A stretch of 64,000 nucleotides of DNA, taken from Aestuariimicrobium soli (GTDB lineage: Bacteria; Actinomycetota; Actinomycetes; Propionibacteriales; Propionibacteriaceae). Both the position numbers and the translations under genes were made by a program. The notes under the pieces are model-generated. The model did no database searches and was not told the origin of the DNA. It worked only from the letters and a program-made list of their open reading frames with translations. The stretch is taken from NCBI RefSeq assembly GCF_051192575.1, contig NZ_JBPJSQ010000003.1:310001-374000 (forward strand), in the 5' to 3' direction. This document shows positions 25,415-33,051 of the stretch, piece by piece (position 1 is the first letter of the stretch; each line of letters starts with the position of its first letter).

Positions 25415-26270
25415 TCGACTTCACCACCGCGATCGAGTCCTCGGCCCCCAGGCCGGACTCGATCGCGGCGTCGTTCACGCGCTGACTTGCGGCGACGACC
25501 TCGAGCGGGGTGCCTTGGGCGGCCGCCAGATCGAGGGCCAGCTGGGCGTCCTTGCGCATCAGCGCCAGCGAGAAGACCGGGTCGAAGTCACCGGCCACGG
25601 CGCGCGGGGCGACGTCACGGAAGAGTCCCGACACGCTGGCCGCCCCCGAGTCGAGCACCACGTCGACGAACGTCTGCGGGTCGAGTCCCGACGCCTCGGC
25701 GAGTGCCAATGCCTCGCCGGTGACCGCGTTGATGGCCGACAGCATCAGGTTGTTGCAGACCTTCAACACGGCCGCCGCGCCCGCATCTCCCACCCGGACG
25801 ACGCGCCGCGCCAGGGGAGCCAGCAGCACCTCGGCGCGAGCGGCCAGGTCGTCGGCGCCGCCCACCGGGATCGTCCACGAGCCGACGCCCGCAGGTCGTC
25901 CGAGAATCGGGGTGTCGAGGTGGGGTCCGCGGGCCGCGAGCTCCCGCGCGGTGGCGGGGTCGATGGTCGAGGTGTCGCAGACCAGCAGGTCGGGGCGCAC
26001 CGACCAGAGTTCGTCGGTGACCTGTCGGACGATCGCTCCCGTCGGCAGCGACGCGATGCAGGCGTCAACCCGGGTGGCCAGCTCGGCGGCGGAGTCGACC
26101 ACCGTCAGCCCCTCGGCCCGGGCCCGATCGCGGGCGGCGGGGTTGGCATCGGTGACCACGACGTCGACGCCGGCGGTTCGCAGGTGCTGGGCGATGGGCC
26201 AGCCCATCGCTCCCAAACCGACGACCCCAACGGGGCCTCTGACGCCAAGGTCATGCGCATCGTTGCTCAT
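25398..26270 (-). CDS. 3-hydroxyisobutyrate dehydrogenase-like NAD(P) oxidoreductase
   Basis: Beta-hydroxyacid dehydrogenase family protein of about 290 residues. Features in order: the Rossmann motif VGVVGLGAMGWPIAQHL; VCDTSTIDPATAREL; the substrate-binding segment LDTPILGRPAGVGSWTIPVGG; and the catalytic Lys in GAAAVLKVCNNLML. The substrate is a short beta-hydroxyacid, but which one is unclear. The start is taken as ATG 26270 (GTG 26276 is alternative). It is transcribed divergently from the LarA-like gene; the four-copy operator array lies between them, so the two are probably co-regulated and may act on the same hydroxyacid. Confidence 0.88.
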   Translation of the reverse strand: MSNDAHDLGVRGPVGVVGLGAMGWPIAQHLRTAGVDVVVTDANPAARDRARAEGLTVVDSAAELATRVDACIASLPTGAIVRQVTDELWSVRPDLLVCDTSTIDPATARELAARGPHLDTPILGRPAGVGSWTIPVGGADDLAARAEVLLAPLARRVVRVGDAGAAAVLKVCNNLMLSAINAVTGEALALAEASGLDPQTFVDVVLDSGAASVSGLFRDVAPRAVAGDFDPVFSLALMRKDAQLALDLAAAQGTPLEVVAASQRVNDAAIESGLGAEDSIAVVKSIRAGR

Positions 26271-26301
26271 GGCCACGCATTGTTGCAGCCCGCTCGGCCC
26301 G

Positions 26302-26373
26302 CGCAGAACACCAGGCTGGGCTCAAAGCTCCACCGTCCACCATGGAGTTCTGCGCACACGCTGGTGTTTTGCG
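26302..26373. promoter_or_regulatory. Four-copy symmetric operator array
   Basis: A 13-mer of consensus nTGGwGyTyTGmG occurs four times: on the minus strand at 26302-26314 (CTGGTGTTCTGCG) and 26321-26333 (GTGGAGCTTTGAG), and on the plus strand at 26342-26354 (ATGGAGTTCTGCG) and 26361-26373 (CTGGTGTTTTGCG). Copies on each side are 19 bp apart, and the whole 72 bp is symmetric about 26337.5. It lies in the 129-bp spacer between two divergent genes, as expected for a shared operator. No regulator gene is adjacent. Confidence 0.75.
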
Positions 26374-26399
26374 GAGGGGGTGGGGCACCATCGGGAGGC

Positions 26400-27824
26400 A
26401 TGAACGCGACGCAGCGTGTGAGCCTCCAGTACGGCGACGGCGAGGTCGAGGTGGACCTGCCACCAGGCTCGGTGGTACTGACCGCCGATCTCTCCCGCGA
26501 ACCCGAGCCGCTCGCCGACCCCGTGGCCGCCACCCGGGCCGCCCTCGCGAACCCCGCCGGGTCGGCCCCGATCGGTGATCGGGTGGGCCCGGGCAGCACC
26601 GTCACCATCAGCTTTCCCGACCGGGTGAAGGGTGGCGCCCACGAGACGGCCCACCGGCGGGTGGCCATTCCCGCGGTGCTCGACGAGCTGAGGGCCGCCG
26701 GGGTGCGCGACCGTGACGTCACGCTGGTCTGCGCGATCGGGTTGCACCGCAAGAATCGCACCGACGAGTGGGCCGAGTACCTCGGGGCCGACCTGCTCGA
26801 GCGCTGCCGCGATATGCGCGTGGTCAACCACGACGCCGAAGACCCCGACGCCATGGTCGACCTGGGCCACTCCGAACTGGGCGACCCCGTGGCCGCCAAC
26901 CGCCACGCCGTCGAGGCCGACCTGTCGGTGCTGATCGGGCACGCGGCCGGCAACCCCTACGGCGGCTACTCCGGGGGCTGGAAGATGCCCGCGACCGGAC
27001 TCACCTCGTGGCGCTCGATCGCCGCCCACCACGCTCCGTCGACGATGTATCGGCCCGATTTCGTGCCCGCCACCCCCTACGGACGATTCCGGGAGCAGCT
27101 CCGGTCGATCGGCGAGCGCATGGAGGCCCATCTGGGGTCGCCGTTCCTGGCGATCGACGCCGTGCTCGACTCCCGCTCCCGGCAGCTGGCGGTCACGGCC
27201 GGTGCCATCGGCGACGTGGAGCAGGCCTCGTGGCCGGTGGCCGGAGCACGCACCGATGTCGAACTCGACGCCGAACCCTTCGACGTGCTGCTGCTGGGCA
27301 TGCCGCGAACCTTCCACTACGGGCCCGGCATGGGCTCGAACCCCGTGCTGATGATGCAGGCGTGCGGGGCGGGGGTCGTCCGGGCCGCCAAGGCGCTCAT
27401 CGACCAACCGGTGGTGATCGCGGCGAGCGTGTGCGACGGCTGGTTCAACGACGACGACTTCCCGAGCTACCGGCCCGCGTTCGACCTGCTGCAGACCGTC
27501 GACCACCCCCGCGAGATGGTGCAATTCCATGATCAACTCTCCACCGACCCCGATCTGATCAGCGCCTATCGCGACCGCTGGGGCTACCACCCGTTCCACG
27601 CGTTCTCGATGGTCTACATGGGCGGAGTGGCCCTCGACAAGGCCTCACGGGTGATCATCGCCGGGGCGCAGCGCCCCGGGCTGGCCCGGGCGATGGGGGC
27701 GCGCACGGCACCCGACGTCGAGGCCGCCCTGCGCCAGGCCGCCGACCTGCTCGGACGAACCCCCCGCGTGCTCTGCGTGCCGCAGCTCACGGCCCCGGCC
27801 TTCCATCCGCACACCACCCGCTGA
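26400..27824 (+). CDS. LarA-like (nickel-pincer racemase family) protein
   Basis: Product of 474 residues related to lactate racemase LarA (DUF2088). Visible family features: an N-terminal strand-rich segment (VSLQYGDGEVEVDLPPGSV), a GLHRKN motif with a candidate catalytic His near residue 114, VVNHDAED, and IGHAAGNPYGGYSGGWKMPATG with the second His and the Lys that in LarA binds the nickel pincer cofactor. Paralogues act on diverse 2-hydroxyacids. No larB, larC or larE cofactor genes are in the window. ATG 26400 has GGGAGG only 1 nt before it, so an alternative start at GTG 26418 is possible. The divergent dehydrogenase suggests a hydroxyacid pathway. Confidence 0.8.
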   Translation: MNATQRVSLQYGDGEVEVDLPPGSVVLTADLSREPEPLADPVAATRAALANPAGSAPIGDRVGPGSTVTISFPDRVKGGAHETAHRRVAIPAVLDELRAAGVRDRDVTLVCAIGLHRKNRTDEWAEYLGADLLERCRDMRVVNHDAEDPDAMVDLGHSELGDPVAANRHAVEADLSVLIGHAAGNPYGGYSGGWKMPATGLTSWRSIAAHHAPSTMYRPDFVPATPYGRFREQLRSIGERMEAHLGSPFLAIDAVLDSRSRQLAVTAGAIGDVEQASWPVAGARTDVELDAEPFDVLLLGMPRTFHYGPGMGSNPVLMMQACGAGVVRAAKALIDQPVVIAASVCDGWFNDDDFPSYRPAFDLLQTVDHPREMVQFHDQLSTDPDLISAYRDRWGYHPFHAFSMVYMGGVALDKASRVIIAGAQRPGLARAMGARTAPDVEAALRQAADLLGRTPRVLCVPQLTAPAFHPHTTR

Positions 27825-27888
27825 ACGAGACTACGGCAACCACTGGCAACCCCTATTGGCACGTGCTAGCCATGGGCAGTCTGCAGGC

Positions 27889-28956
27889 ATGATCAGAGCA
27901 GCGCTGGTGGGTACCGGGTTCATCGCCGGGGTGCACGCCGAGGCGATCGCGCGAGCGACGGGGGTCGAACTCGCCTGCGTCGTCGAGCGCAGTCGTCGCG
28001 AGCCGGCGTGGGGCGACCGCCATGGCGTGCCGACCTTCCGCACGCTGACCGAGGCGGCCGAGGCGACCGACGTCGATCTGGCCGTGGTGACGGTGCCGAC
28101 CGGGGCCCACGTCGCGGTGGCGACCGAGGCCCTCGGGCTGGGTCTGCACGTGCTGCTCGAGAAGCCCGCCGACATCACCCTGGAGAAGGTCGACGGGCTG
28201 CTCGAGGTCGAACGTGCCTCGGGGGTGACCGTCGCGGTGGTGAGCCAGCACCGGTTCGACGCCGGCACCGCTCTGGTGCGGCAGCGGATCGCCGAGGGCG
28301 CGTTCGGGCGGATCACCTCGGGCCTGGCCTCCACCGCCTGGTGGCGCCCCCAGGCCTACTTCGACGAGAGCGACTGGCGCGGCACCTGGCGCCACGACGG
28401 CGGCGGAGCGGTCATCAACCAGGGCATCCACGCGCTCGACCTGCTGGTGCACCTGCTCGGTCGCCCCACCGAGGTGTTCGCCTGGGCGGCCACGCTCGCT
28501 CACGCCATCGAGGTGGAGGACACGGCGGTCGGCGTCGTCCGATTCGAGAACGGAACCCTGGGCATGCTGCACGCGACCACGGCGGCGAACCCGGGGCTGA
28601 GCGTCACCCTGGGGGTGATGGGCACGCGCGGGTCGGCGCTGCTCGAGAACCACCAACTGCGCTACCTGCACCACGGCGAGGGCCACGACGACCCCCGCCT
28701 CAGGGAGGGGTCGCTGACCATCACCAACCAGGTGGACGAGCTGCCCCCCGACCTGCGCGAGGCGGTACAGGCCGAGGAACCGCTGGGGGTGGGGCACGCC
28801 CGGCAGTACGAGGCGATGGTCGACGCCCTCGAGGCCTGGAAGGCGGGGGAGCGGGGGGTTCGTCCGCCGGTGTCGCTGGCCGACCATCGGGTCTCGCTGG
28901 CGCTGGTGCTGGGGCTGTACGAGTCGGCGCGGACGGGATTGCCGGTCAGCCTGTGA
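27889..28956 (+). CDS. Gfo/Idh/MocA family oxidoreductase
   Basis: NAD(P)-dependent sugar or cyclitol dehydrogenase-like protein of 355 residues. It has the N-terminal Rossmann motif ALVGTGFIAGVHAEAI, the EKPADITLEKVDGL motif with the conserved Lys-Pro, and the C-terminal catalytic-domain signature GGGAVINQGIHALDLLVHLLG (Asp/His). The substrate cannot be inferred from sequence. It starts 64 bp after the LarA-like gene on the same strand and could share its transcript. ATG 27889 follows CTGCAGGC, a weak ribosome site. Confidence 0.9.
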   Translation: MIRAALVGTGFIAGVHAEAIARATGVELACVVERSRREPAWGDRHGVPTFRTLTEAAEATDVDLAVVTVPTGAHVAVATEALGLGLHVLLEKPADITLEKVDGLLEVERASGVTVAVVSQHRFDAGTALVRQRIAEGAFGRITSGLASTAWWRPQAYFDESDWRGTWRHDGGGAVINQGIHALDLLVHLLGRPTEVFAWAATLAHAIEVEDTAVGVVRFENGTLGMLHATTAANPGLSVTLGVMGTRGSALLENHQLRYLHHGEGHDDPRLREGSLTITNQVDELPPDLREAVQAEEPLGVGHARQYEAMVDALEAWKAGERGVRPPVSLADHRVSLALVLGLYESARTGLPVSL

Positions 28957-29113
28957 GGTCCGCCCCGGTGCGGGCGAGTGTGCGGCTGGCGCATCCGAGT
29001 CGCCGTTCGTGGCTCATCTGGGGAACGAACCCCGTTTCGGGTGCGCATTTCACACAAAACGCCGGCAGCCGGGCGCGGCTTGGGCGCCGGTGACCGCCAC
29101 CGCCGACAGCAAT

Positions 29114-29119
29114 TAGGCT
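29114..29119 (+). promoter_or_regulatory. -10 of a leaderless promoter for purD-purB
   Basis: TAGGCT lies 6 nt before GTG 29126. Confidence 0.55.
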
Positions 29120-29125
29120 GACCCT

Positions 29126-30400
29126 GTGAATCCCACCCCCTTCAGCGTTCTCGTCGTGGGCGGGGGCGGCCGCGAGCACGCTCTGGCCCGCGCCATCGCC
29201 GCCGACCCGCTGGTCGAGGCCGTGCACGTGGCCCCCGGCAACCCCGGCACCGCGAGCTTCGCCACCAACCACGCCGTCGATCAACTCGACGGTGACGCCG
29301 TGGCCGCACTCGCCGTCGAGCTCGGTGTGGGCCTGGTGGTGGTCGGCCCCGAGGCCCCGCTGGTCGCCGGTGTCGCCGATGCCGTGCGGGCCGCGGGCAT
29401 CCCGTGCTTCGGTCCCAGCGCCGAGGCCGCCCAACTCGAGGGGTCGAAGGCATTCGCCAAGGACGTGATGGCCTCCGCGGGGGTGCCCACGGCCGCCGCC
29501 CGCGTCTGCACCACTCCCGAGGAGGCGGCTGCCGCCCTCGATGAGTTCGGTGCCCCCCACGTCGTCAAGGACGACGGTCTCGCAGCCGGCAAGGGAGTGA
29601 TCGTCACCGACGACCGTGCCGCCGCCCTCGAGCACGCCGCCGGCTGCGAGCGGGTGGTCATCGAGGACTACCTCGACGGTCCCGAGATCAGCCTGTTCGT
29701 GGTCACCGACGGCACCACCTGCGTGGCGCTGCAGCCGGCCCAAGACTTCAAGCGGGTCGGCGAGGGCGACACCGGCCCGAACACTGGCGGTATGGGTGCC
29801 TACTCGCCGCTGCCCTGGGCTCCGGACGACCTGGCCGAGCAGGTGCTCGCCACCGTCGCCCGGCCCACCCTCGACGAGCTGCGCCTGCGCGGCATCGAGT
29901 TCTCTGGCCTGCTCTACTGCGGCCTCGCTCTCACGAGCACGGGGCTCAAGGTGGTCGAGTTCAACGCCCGCTTCGGCGATCCCGAGACGCAGGCGCTGAT
30001 GGCGCTCATCGACGCCCCCGTCGGGCAGCTGCTGTTGGCCGCCGCCACCGGCACCCTGGCCGACTTCGGCGCCGTCGGCTGGCGCGAGGGGTCGTCCGTC
30101 GTGGTGGTGATGGCCGCCGACGGATACCCGGGCACCCCCGCCCAGGGTGGGGTGATTCGCCTGCCCGCCGACCGCGACGACGCCTGGGTGATCCATGCCG
30201 GCACCGCGCTCGACCAGAGCCGGGGCGACCATGATCAACTCGTCGCCGCCGGTGGTCGGGTGCTCACCGTCGTCGGACGAGGCCCCGACCTCGCCGCCGC
30301 CCGCGCCGAGGCCTACGCGCTGGTCGACGCCATCGACTTCGAGACCGGATTCGTCCGCCGTGACATCGCCGAGCGAGTGCTCGCCGGCGAGCCTGCCTGA
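29126..30400 (+). CDS. purD: Phosphoribosylamine-glycine ligase
   Basis: ATP-grasp enzyme of 424 residues making glycinamide ribonucleotide in purine synthesis. Motifs: the N-terminal VLVVGGGGREHALARA, PGNPGT, FGPSAEAAQLEGSKAFAKD, VVKDDGLAAGKGV (ATP-grasp Lys), and NTGGMGAYSP with FNARFGDPETQ (Mg-binding Glu/Asn). The start GTG 29126 is preceded by a leaderless -10. purB follows after 9 bp, so the two form an operon. Confidence 0.96.
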   Translation: MNPTPFSVLVVGGGGREHALARAIAADPLVEAVHVAPGNPGTASFATNHAVDQLDGDAVAALAVELGVGLVVVGPEAPLVAGVADAVRAAGIPCFGPSAEAAQLEGSKAFAKDVMASAGVPTAAARVCTTPEEAAAALDEFGAPHVVKDDGLAAGKGVIVTDDRAAALEHAAGCERVVIEDYLDGPEISLFVVTDGTTCVALQPAQDFKRVGEGDTGPNTGGMGAYSPLPWAPDDLAEQVLATVARPTLDELRLRGIEFSGLLYCGLALTSTGLKVVEFNARFGDPETQALMALIDAPVGQLLLAAATGTLADFGAVGWREGSSVVVVMAADGYPGTPAQGGVIRLPADRDDAWVIHAGTALDQSRGDHDQLVAAGGRVLTVVGRGPDLAAARAEAYALVDAIDFETGFVRRDIAERVLAGEPA

Positions 30401-30409
30401 GGAGACCCC

Positions 30410-31870
30410 ATGCCCGAGCGCACCAGCGTTCCCAACGTGCTCGCCAACCGCTACGCGTCCGACGCGATCCGCACCGTGTGGAGCCCCGAGAACAAGATCA
30501 TCGCCGAGCGTCAGCTGTGGCTGGCCGTGATCGAGGCGCAGCGCGACCTGGGCGTCGCCTTCACCGCACCCGACGGAACGGCCGAGGACGTCGACCAGGT
30601 GTTGGCCGATTACCGGGCCGTCATCGACCGTGTTGATCTTGGTTCGATCGCCGCCCGCGAGCGGGTCACCAAGCACGACGTCAAGGCGCGCATCGAGGAG
30701 TTCAACGAGCTGGCCGGGCACGAGCACGTGCACAAGGGCATGACCAGCCGCGACCTCACCGAGAACGTCGAGCAGTTGCAGGTGCTGGCCTCGCTGCGGG
30801 TGGTGCGTGACCGCATCGTGGCCGCGCTGGCGATGCTCGCCGATCTGGCCGCTCGCTTCGCCGACCAGCCGATCGCGGGCCGTTCACACAACGTGGCCGC
30901 CCAGATCACCACCCTCGGCAAGCGGTTCGCCACCGTCGCCGACGAGTTGCTGGTCGCGCACGCCCGCATCGACGAGCTGATCGCTCGCTACCCCGCGCGC
31001 GGCATCAAGGGGCCCGTCGGCACCAGTCAGGACATGCTCGACCTGCTCGGCGGTGACGAGGCCAAGATGGCCGACCTCGAGCAGCGCATCGCCGCGCACC
31101 TCGGCTTCGGCCGGGTGTTCACCTCGACCGGGCAGGTCTACCCGCGCTCGCTCGACTACGACGTGATCACCGCGCTAGCCCAGGTCGCCGCCGCCCCGTC
31201 GAACCTCGCCACCTCCATCCGCCTGATGGCCGGGCACGAGCTGGTCACCGAGGGCTTCAAGCCGGGCCAGGTGGGGTCGTCCGCGATGCCCCACAAGATG
31301 AACACTCGCTCCTGCGAGCGGGTCAACGGGCTGGCCGTGATCGTGCGTGGTTACGTCTCGATGGTGGGCGAACTCGCCGGTGACCAGTGGAACGAGGGCG
31401 ATGTCTCGTGTTCGGTGGTGCGCCGGGTCGCGCTGCCCGATGCGTTCTTCGCGCTCGACGGCCTGTTCGAGACCTTCCTCACCGTACTCACCGATTTCGG
31501 CGCCTTCCCGGCCGTGATCGAGGCCGAACTGGCCCGCTACCTGCCCTTCCTCACCACCACCAAGATGCTGATGGGCGCCGTGCGCGCCGGTGTCGGACGA
31601 GAGGCCGCCCACGAGGCCATCAAGGAGAATGCGGTGGCCGTGGCGCTCGAGATGCGCGCCTCGGGCGCACGGACGAACGACCTGCTCGACCGACTGGCGG
31701 CCGACGAGCGGCTGGGGCTGTCGAAGGCTCACCTCGAGGGCATGCTCACCGAGCCGCTCGAGTTGTCGGGGGCGGCCCGGTCGCAGGTGGCCGCGCTGGT
31801 GGCCCGCATCGGCGAGCTGGCCCAGGCCAACCCGCAGGCGGCCGCCTATCGTCCGGGCGAGGTGCTCTGA
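30410..31870 (+). CDS. purB: Adenylosuccinate lyase
   Basis: Fumarase/aspartase-superfamily enzyme of 486 residues acting twice in purine synthesis (SAICAR and adenylosuccinate cleavage). The signature loop GSSAMPHKMNTRSCERV (about 285-300) carries the mobile catalytic Ser. TSRDLTENVEQLQVL and AGRSHNVAAQITTLGKRF are the other conserved regions; the usual catalytic His region has SHN in place of the more common T-H. GAGGAGACCCC before ATG 30410 is a good ribosome site. Its last 25 bp overlap the LacI gene tail to tail. Confidence 0.95.
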   Translation: MPERTSVPNVLANRYASDAIRTVWSPENKIIAERQLWLAVIEAQRDLGVAFTAPDGTAEDVDQVLADYRAVIDRVDLGSIAARERVTKHDVKARIEEFNELAGHEHVHKGMTSRDLTENVEQLQVLASLRVVRDRIVAALAMLADLAARFADQPIAGRSHNVAAQITTLGKRFATVADELLVAHARIDELIARYPARGIKGPVGTSQDMLDLLGGDEAKMADLEQRIAAHLGFGRVFTSTGQVYPRSLDYDVITALAQVAAAPSNLATSIRLMAGHELVTEGFKPGQVGSSAMPHKMNTRSCERVNGLAVIVRGYVSMVGELAGDQWNEGDVSCSVVRRVALPDAFFALDGLFETFLTVLTDFGAFPAVIEAELARYLPFLTTTKMLMGAVRAGVGREAAHEAIKENAVAVALEMRASGARTNDLLDRLAADERLGLSKAHLEGMLTEPLELSGAARSQVAALVARIGELAQANPQAAAYRPGEVL

Positions 31871-32907
31871 CCGCGCTGGTGTGACCGTGGTGGCGCCGTG
31901 GTGGACCGCTCGACCATTGCGGTCGGCAGCATCACGGCGTCGGGTTCCTGGCCGAGGGCCAACTGTGCCGCCGCCAACCCCAACTCGCGCGCGGGAATGC
32001 GCACCGTGGTGAGCCTCAGGTCGGCCGCGAAGGCGGCGTCGTCGAAGCCGACCACCGAGACGTCCTCGGGCACCCGGATGCCGGCATCGTCGAGCGCGAT
32101 CAGCACTCCGGCAGCCACCTGATCGGTGTGGGCCACCACCGCCGTGAAGCCACTCAACCCGTTCGCCAGAACGGCCTCCATGACGGCTCGACCCGAGTCG
32201 CGGTCCCAGGCCGGGCCGACGACCAGAGCCGGGTCGAGGTCGCCGTCGGCCGCCTCGAGGGCGCGACGCCAGCCGCGCTGACGTTCGCGGGTGATCGACT
32301 GGTCGGCCGGCCCGCTCACCTGCAGGATGCGCCGGTGCCCGAGGGCGGTGAGCTGGGCGATCGCCTGTTCGGCCCCGCCTTCGCCGTCGTACTGCACCAC
32401 CGACTGTTCGAGGTCGGCGTGCAGGGGTGGGCGAGCGCACAGCACCAGGCGCCCACCCGCTGCGGCCAGGGCACGGGCCTCGTCCGCCATGCCCCGCTGG
32501 TAGGCGTCGTCGTCGACGACCGACCCGATCATCACCACCGCCTCGACCGCCTGCGCCCTCAGCCGGCGGACCGCCTGCAGTTCGCGCTCGGGATCACCCG
32601 CCGTGGTGGCGATCAGGCACAGCCGCCCGGCTTCGGCGAGCGCGCCGGTCAGGGTCTGGGTCAGTTCGAGCAGGAACCCGTCGTCGAGCATTCTCAGCAC
32701 GAGAGCGACGGGCGCCGAGGCGGGGCGGGTGAGGGCCCGCGCGTGTGGGTTGGCGACGTAACCCAGCTCACGCACCGCCTGCGCGACCTTCTCCCGAGTG
32801 CGGGGGGCGGCGGTGTAGCTGTCGTTCAGGATGCGCGAGACGGTCGCGACCGACACGCCGGCACGCTCGGCCACGTCGCGGATGCCCACCCGGCGCTTCT
32901 CGGTCAC
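31846..32907 (-). CDS. LacI family regulator (lyase locus)
   Basis: Product of 353 residues. The N-terminal helix-turn-helix is GIRDVAERAGVSVATVSRIL with the hinge helix NPHARALTRP; a periplasmic-binding-like effector domain ends in SVVGFDDAAFAADLRLTTVRIP. It presumably senses a sugar released from the polysaccharide cut by the divergent lyase. GTG 32907 follows the -10 TACACT (32919-32914, complement) by 6 nt, so it is probably leaderless. An operator palindrome at 32942-32953 lies upstream of this promoter and inside the opposing one, so autoregulation is likely. Confidence 0.92.
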   Translation of the reverse strand: MTEKRRVGIRDVAERAGVSVATVSRILNDSYTAAPRTREKVAQAVRELGYVANPHARALTRPASAPVALVLRMLDDGFLLELTQTLTGALAEAGRLCLIATTAGDPERELQAVRRLRAQAVEAVVMIGSVVDDDAYQRGMADEARALAAAGGRLVLCARPPLHADLEQSVVQYDGEGGAEQAIAQLTALGHRRILQVSGPADQSITRERQRGWRRALEAADGDLDPALVVGPAWDRDSGRAVMEAVLANGLSGFTAVVAHTDQVAAGVLIALDDAGIRVPEDVSVVGFDDAAFAADLRLTTVRIPARELGLAAAQLALGQEPDAVMLPTAMVERSTTAPPRSHQRGQSTSPGR

Positions 32908-32913
32908 CGCGTC

Positions 32914-32919
32914 AGTGTA
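32914..32919 (-). promoter_or_regulatory. -10 of the leaderless lacI promoter
   Basis: TACACT on the minus strand, 6 nt before GTG 32907. Confidence 0.55.
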
Positions 32920-32926
32920 GTAGCCC

Positions 32927-32955
32927 TTGACCCGAGATTGTTAAACCGGTTTACT
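32927..32955 (+). promoter_or_regulatory. Lyase promoter with embedded LacI operator
   Basis: TTGACC (32927-32932), 17-bp spacer, TTTACT (32950-32955). The perfect palindrome TAAACCGGTTTA (32942-32953) covers the spacer end and most of the -10 and has the central CG of LacI-family operators. A bound repressor would block the promoter. Confidence 0.8.
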
Positions 32956-33051
32956 CTTGCATGGAGCCAGCGATGGACGGACGACGCCCTCCCCCCACGG
33001 CAATGACGCCGATCGTCGCTGGCCCCCCACTTCTCACCCCTGGGAGCCCCC

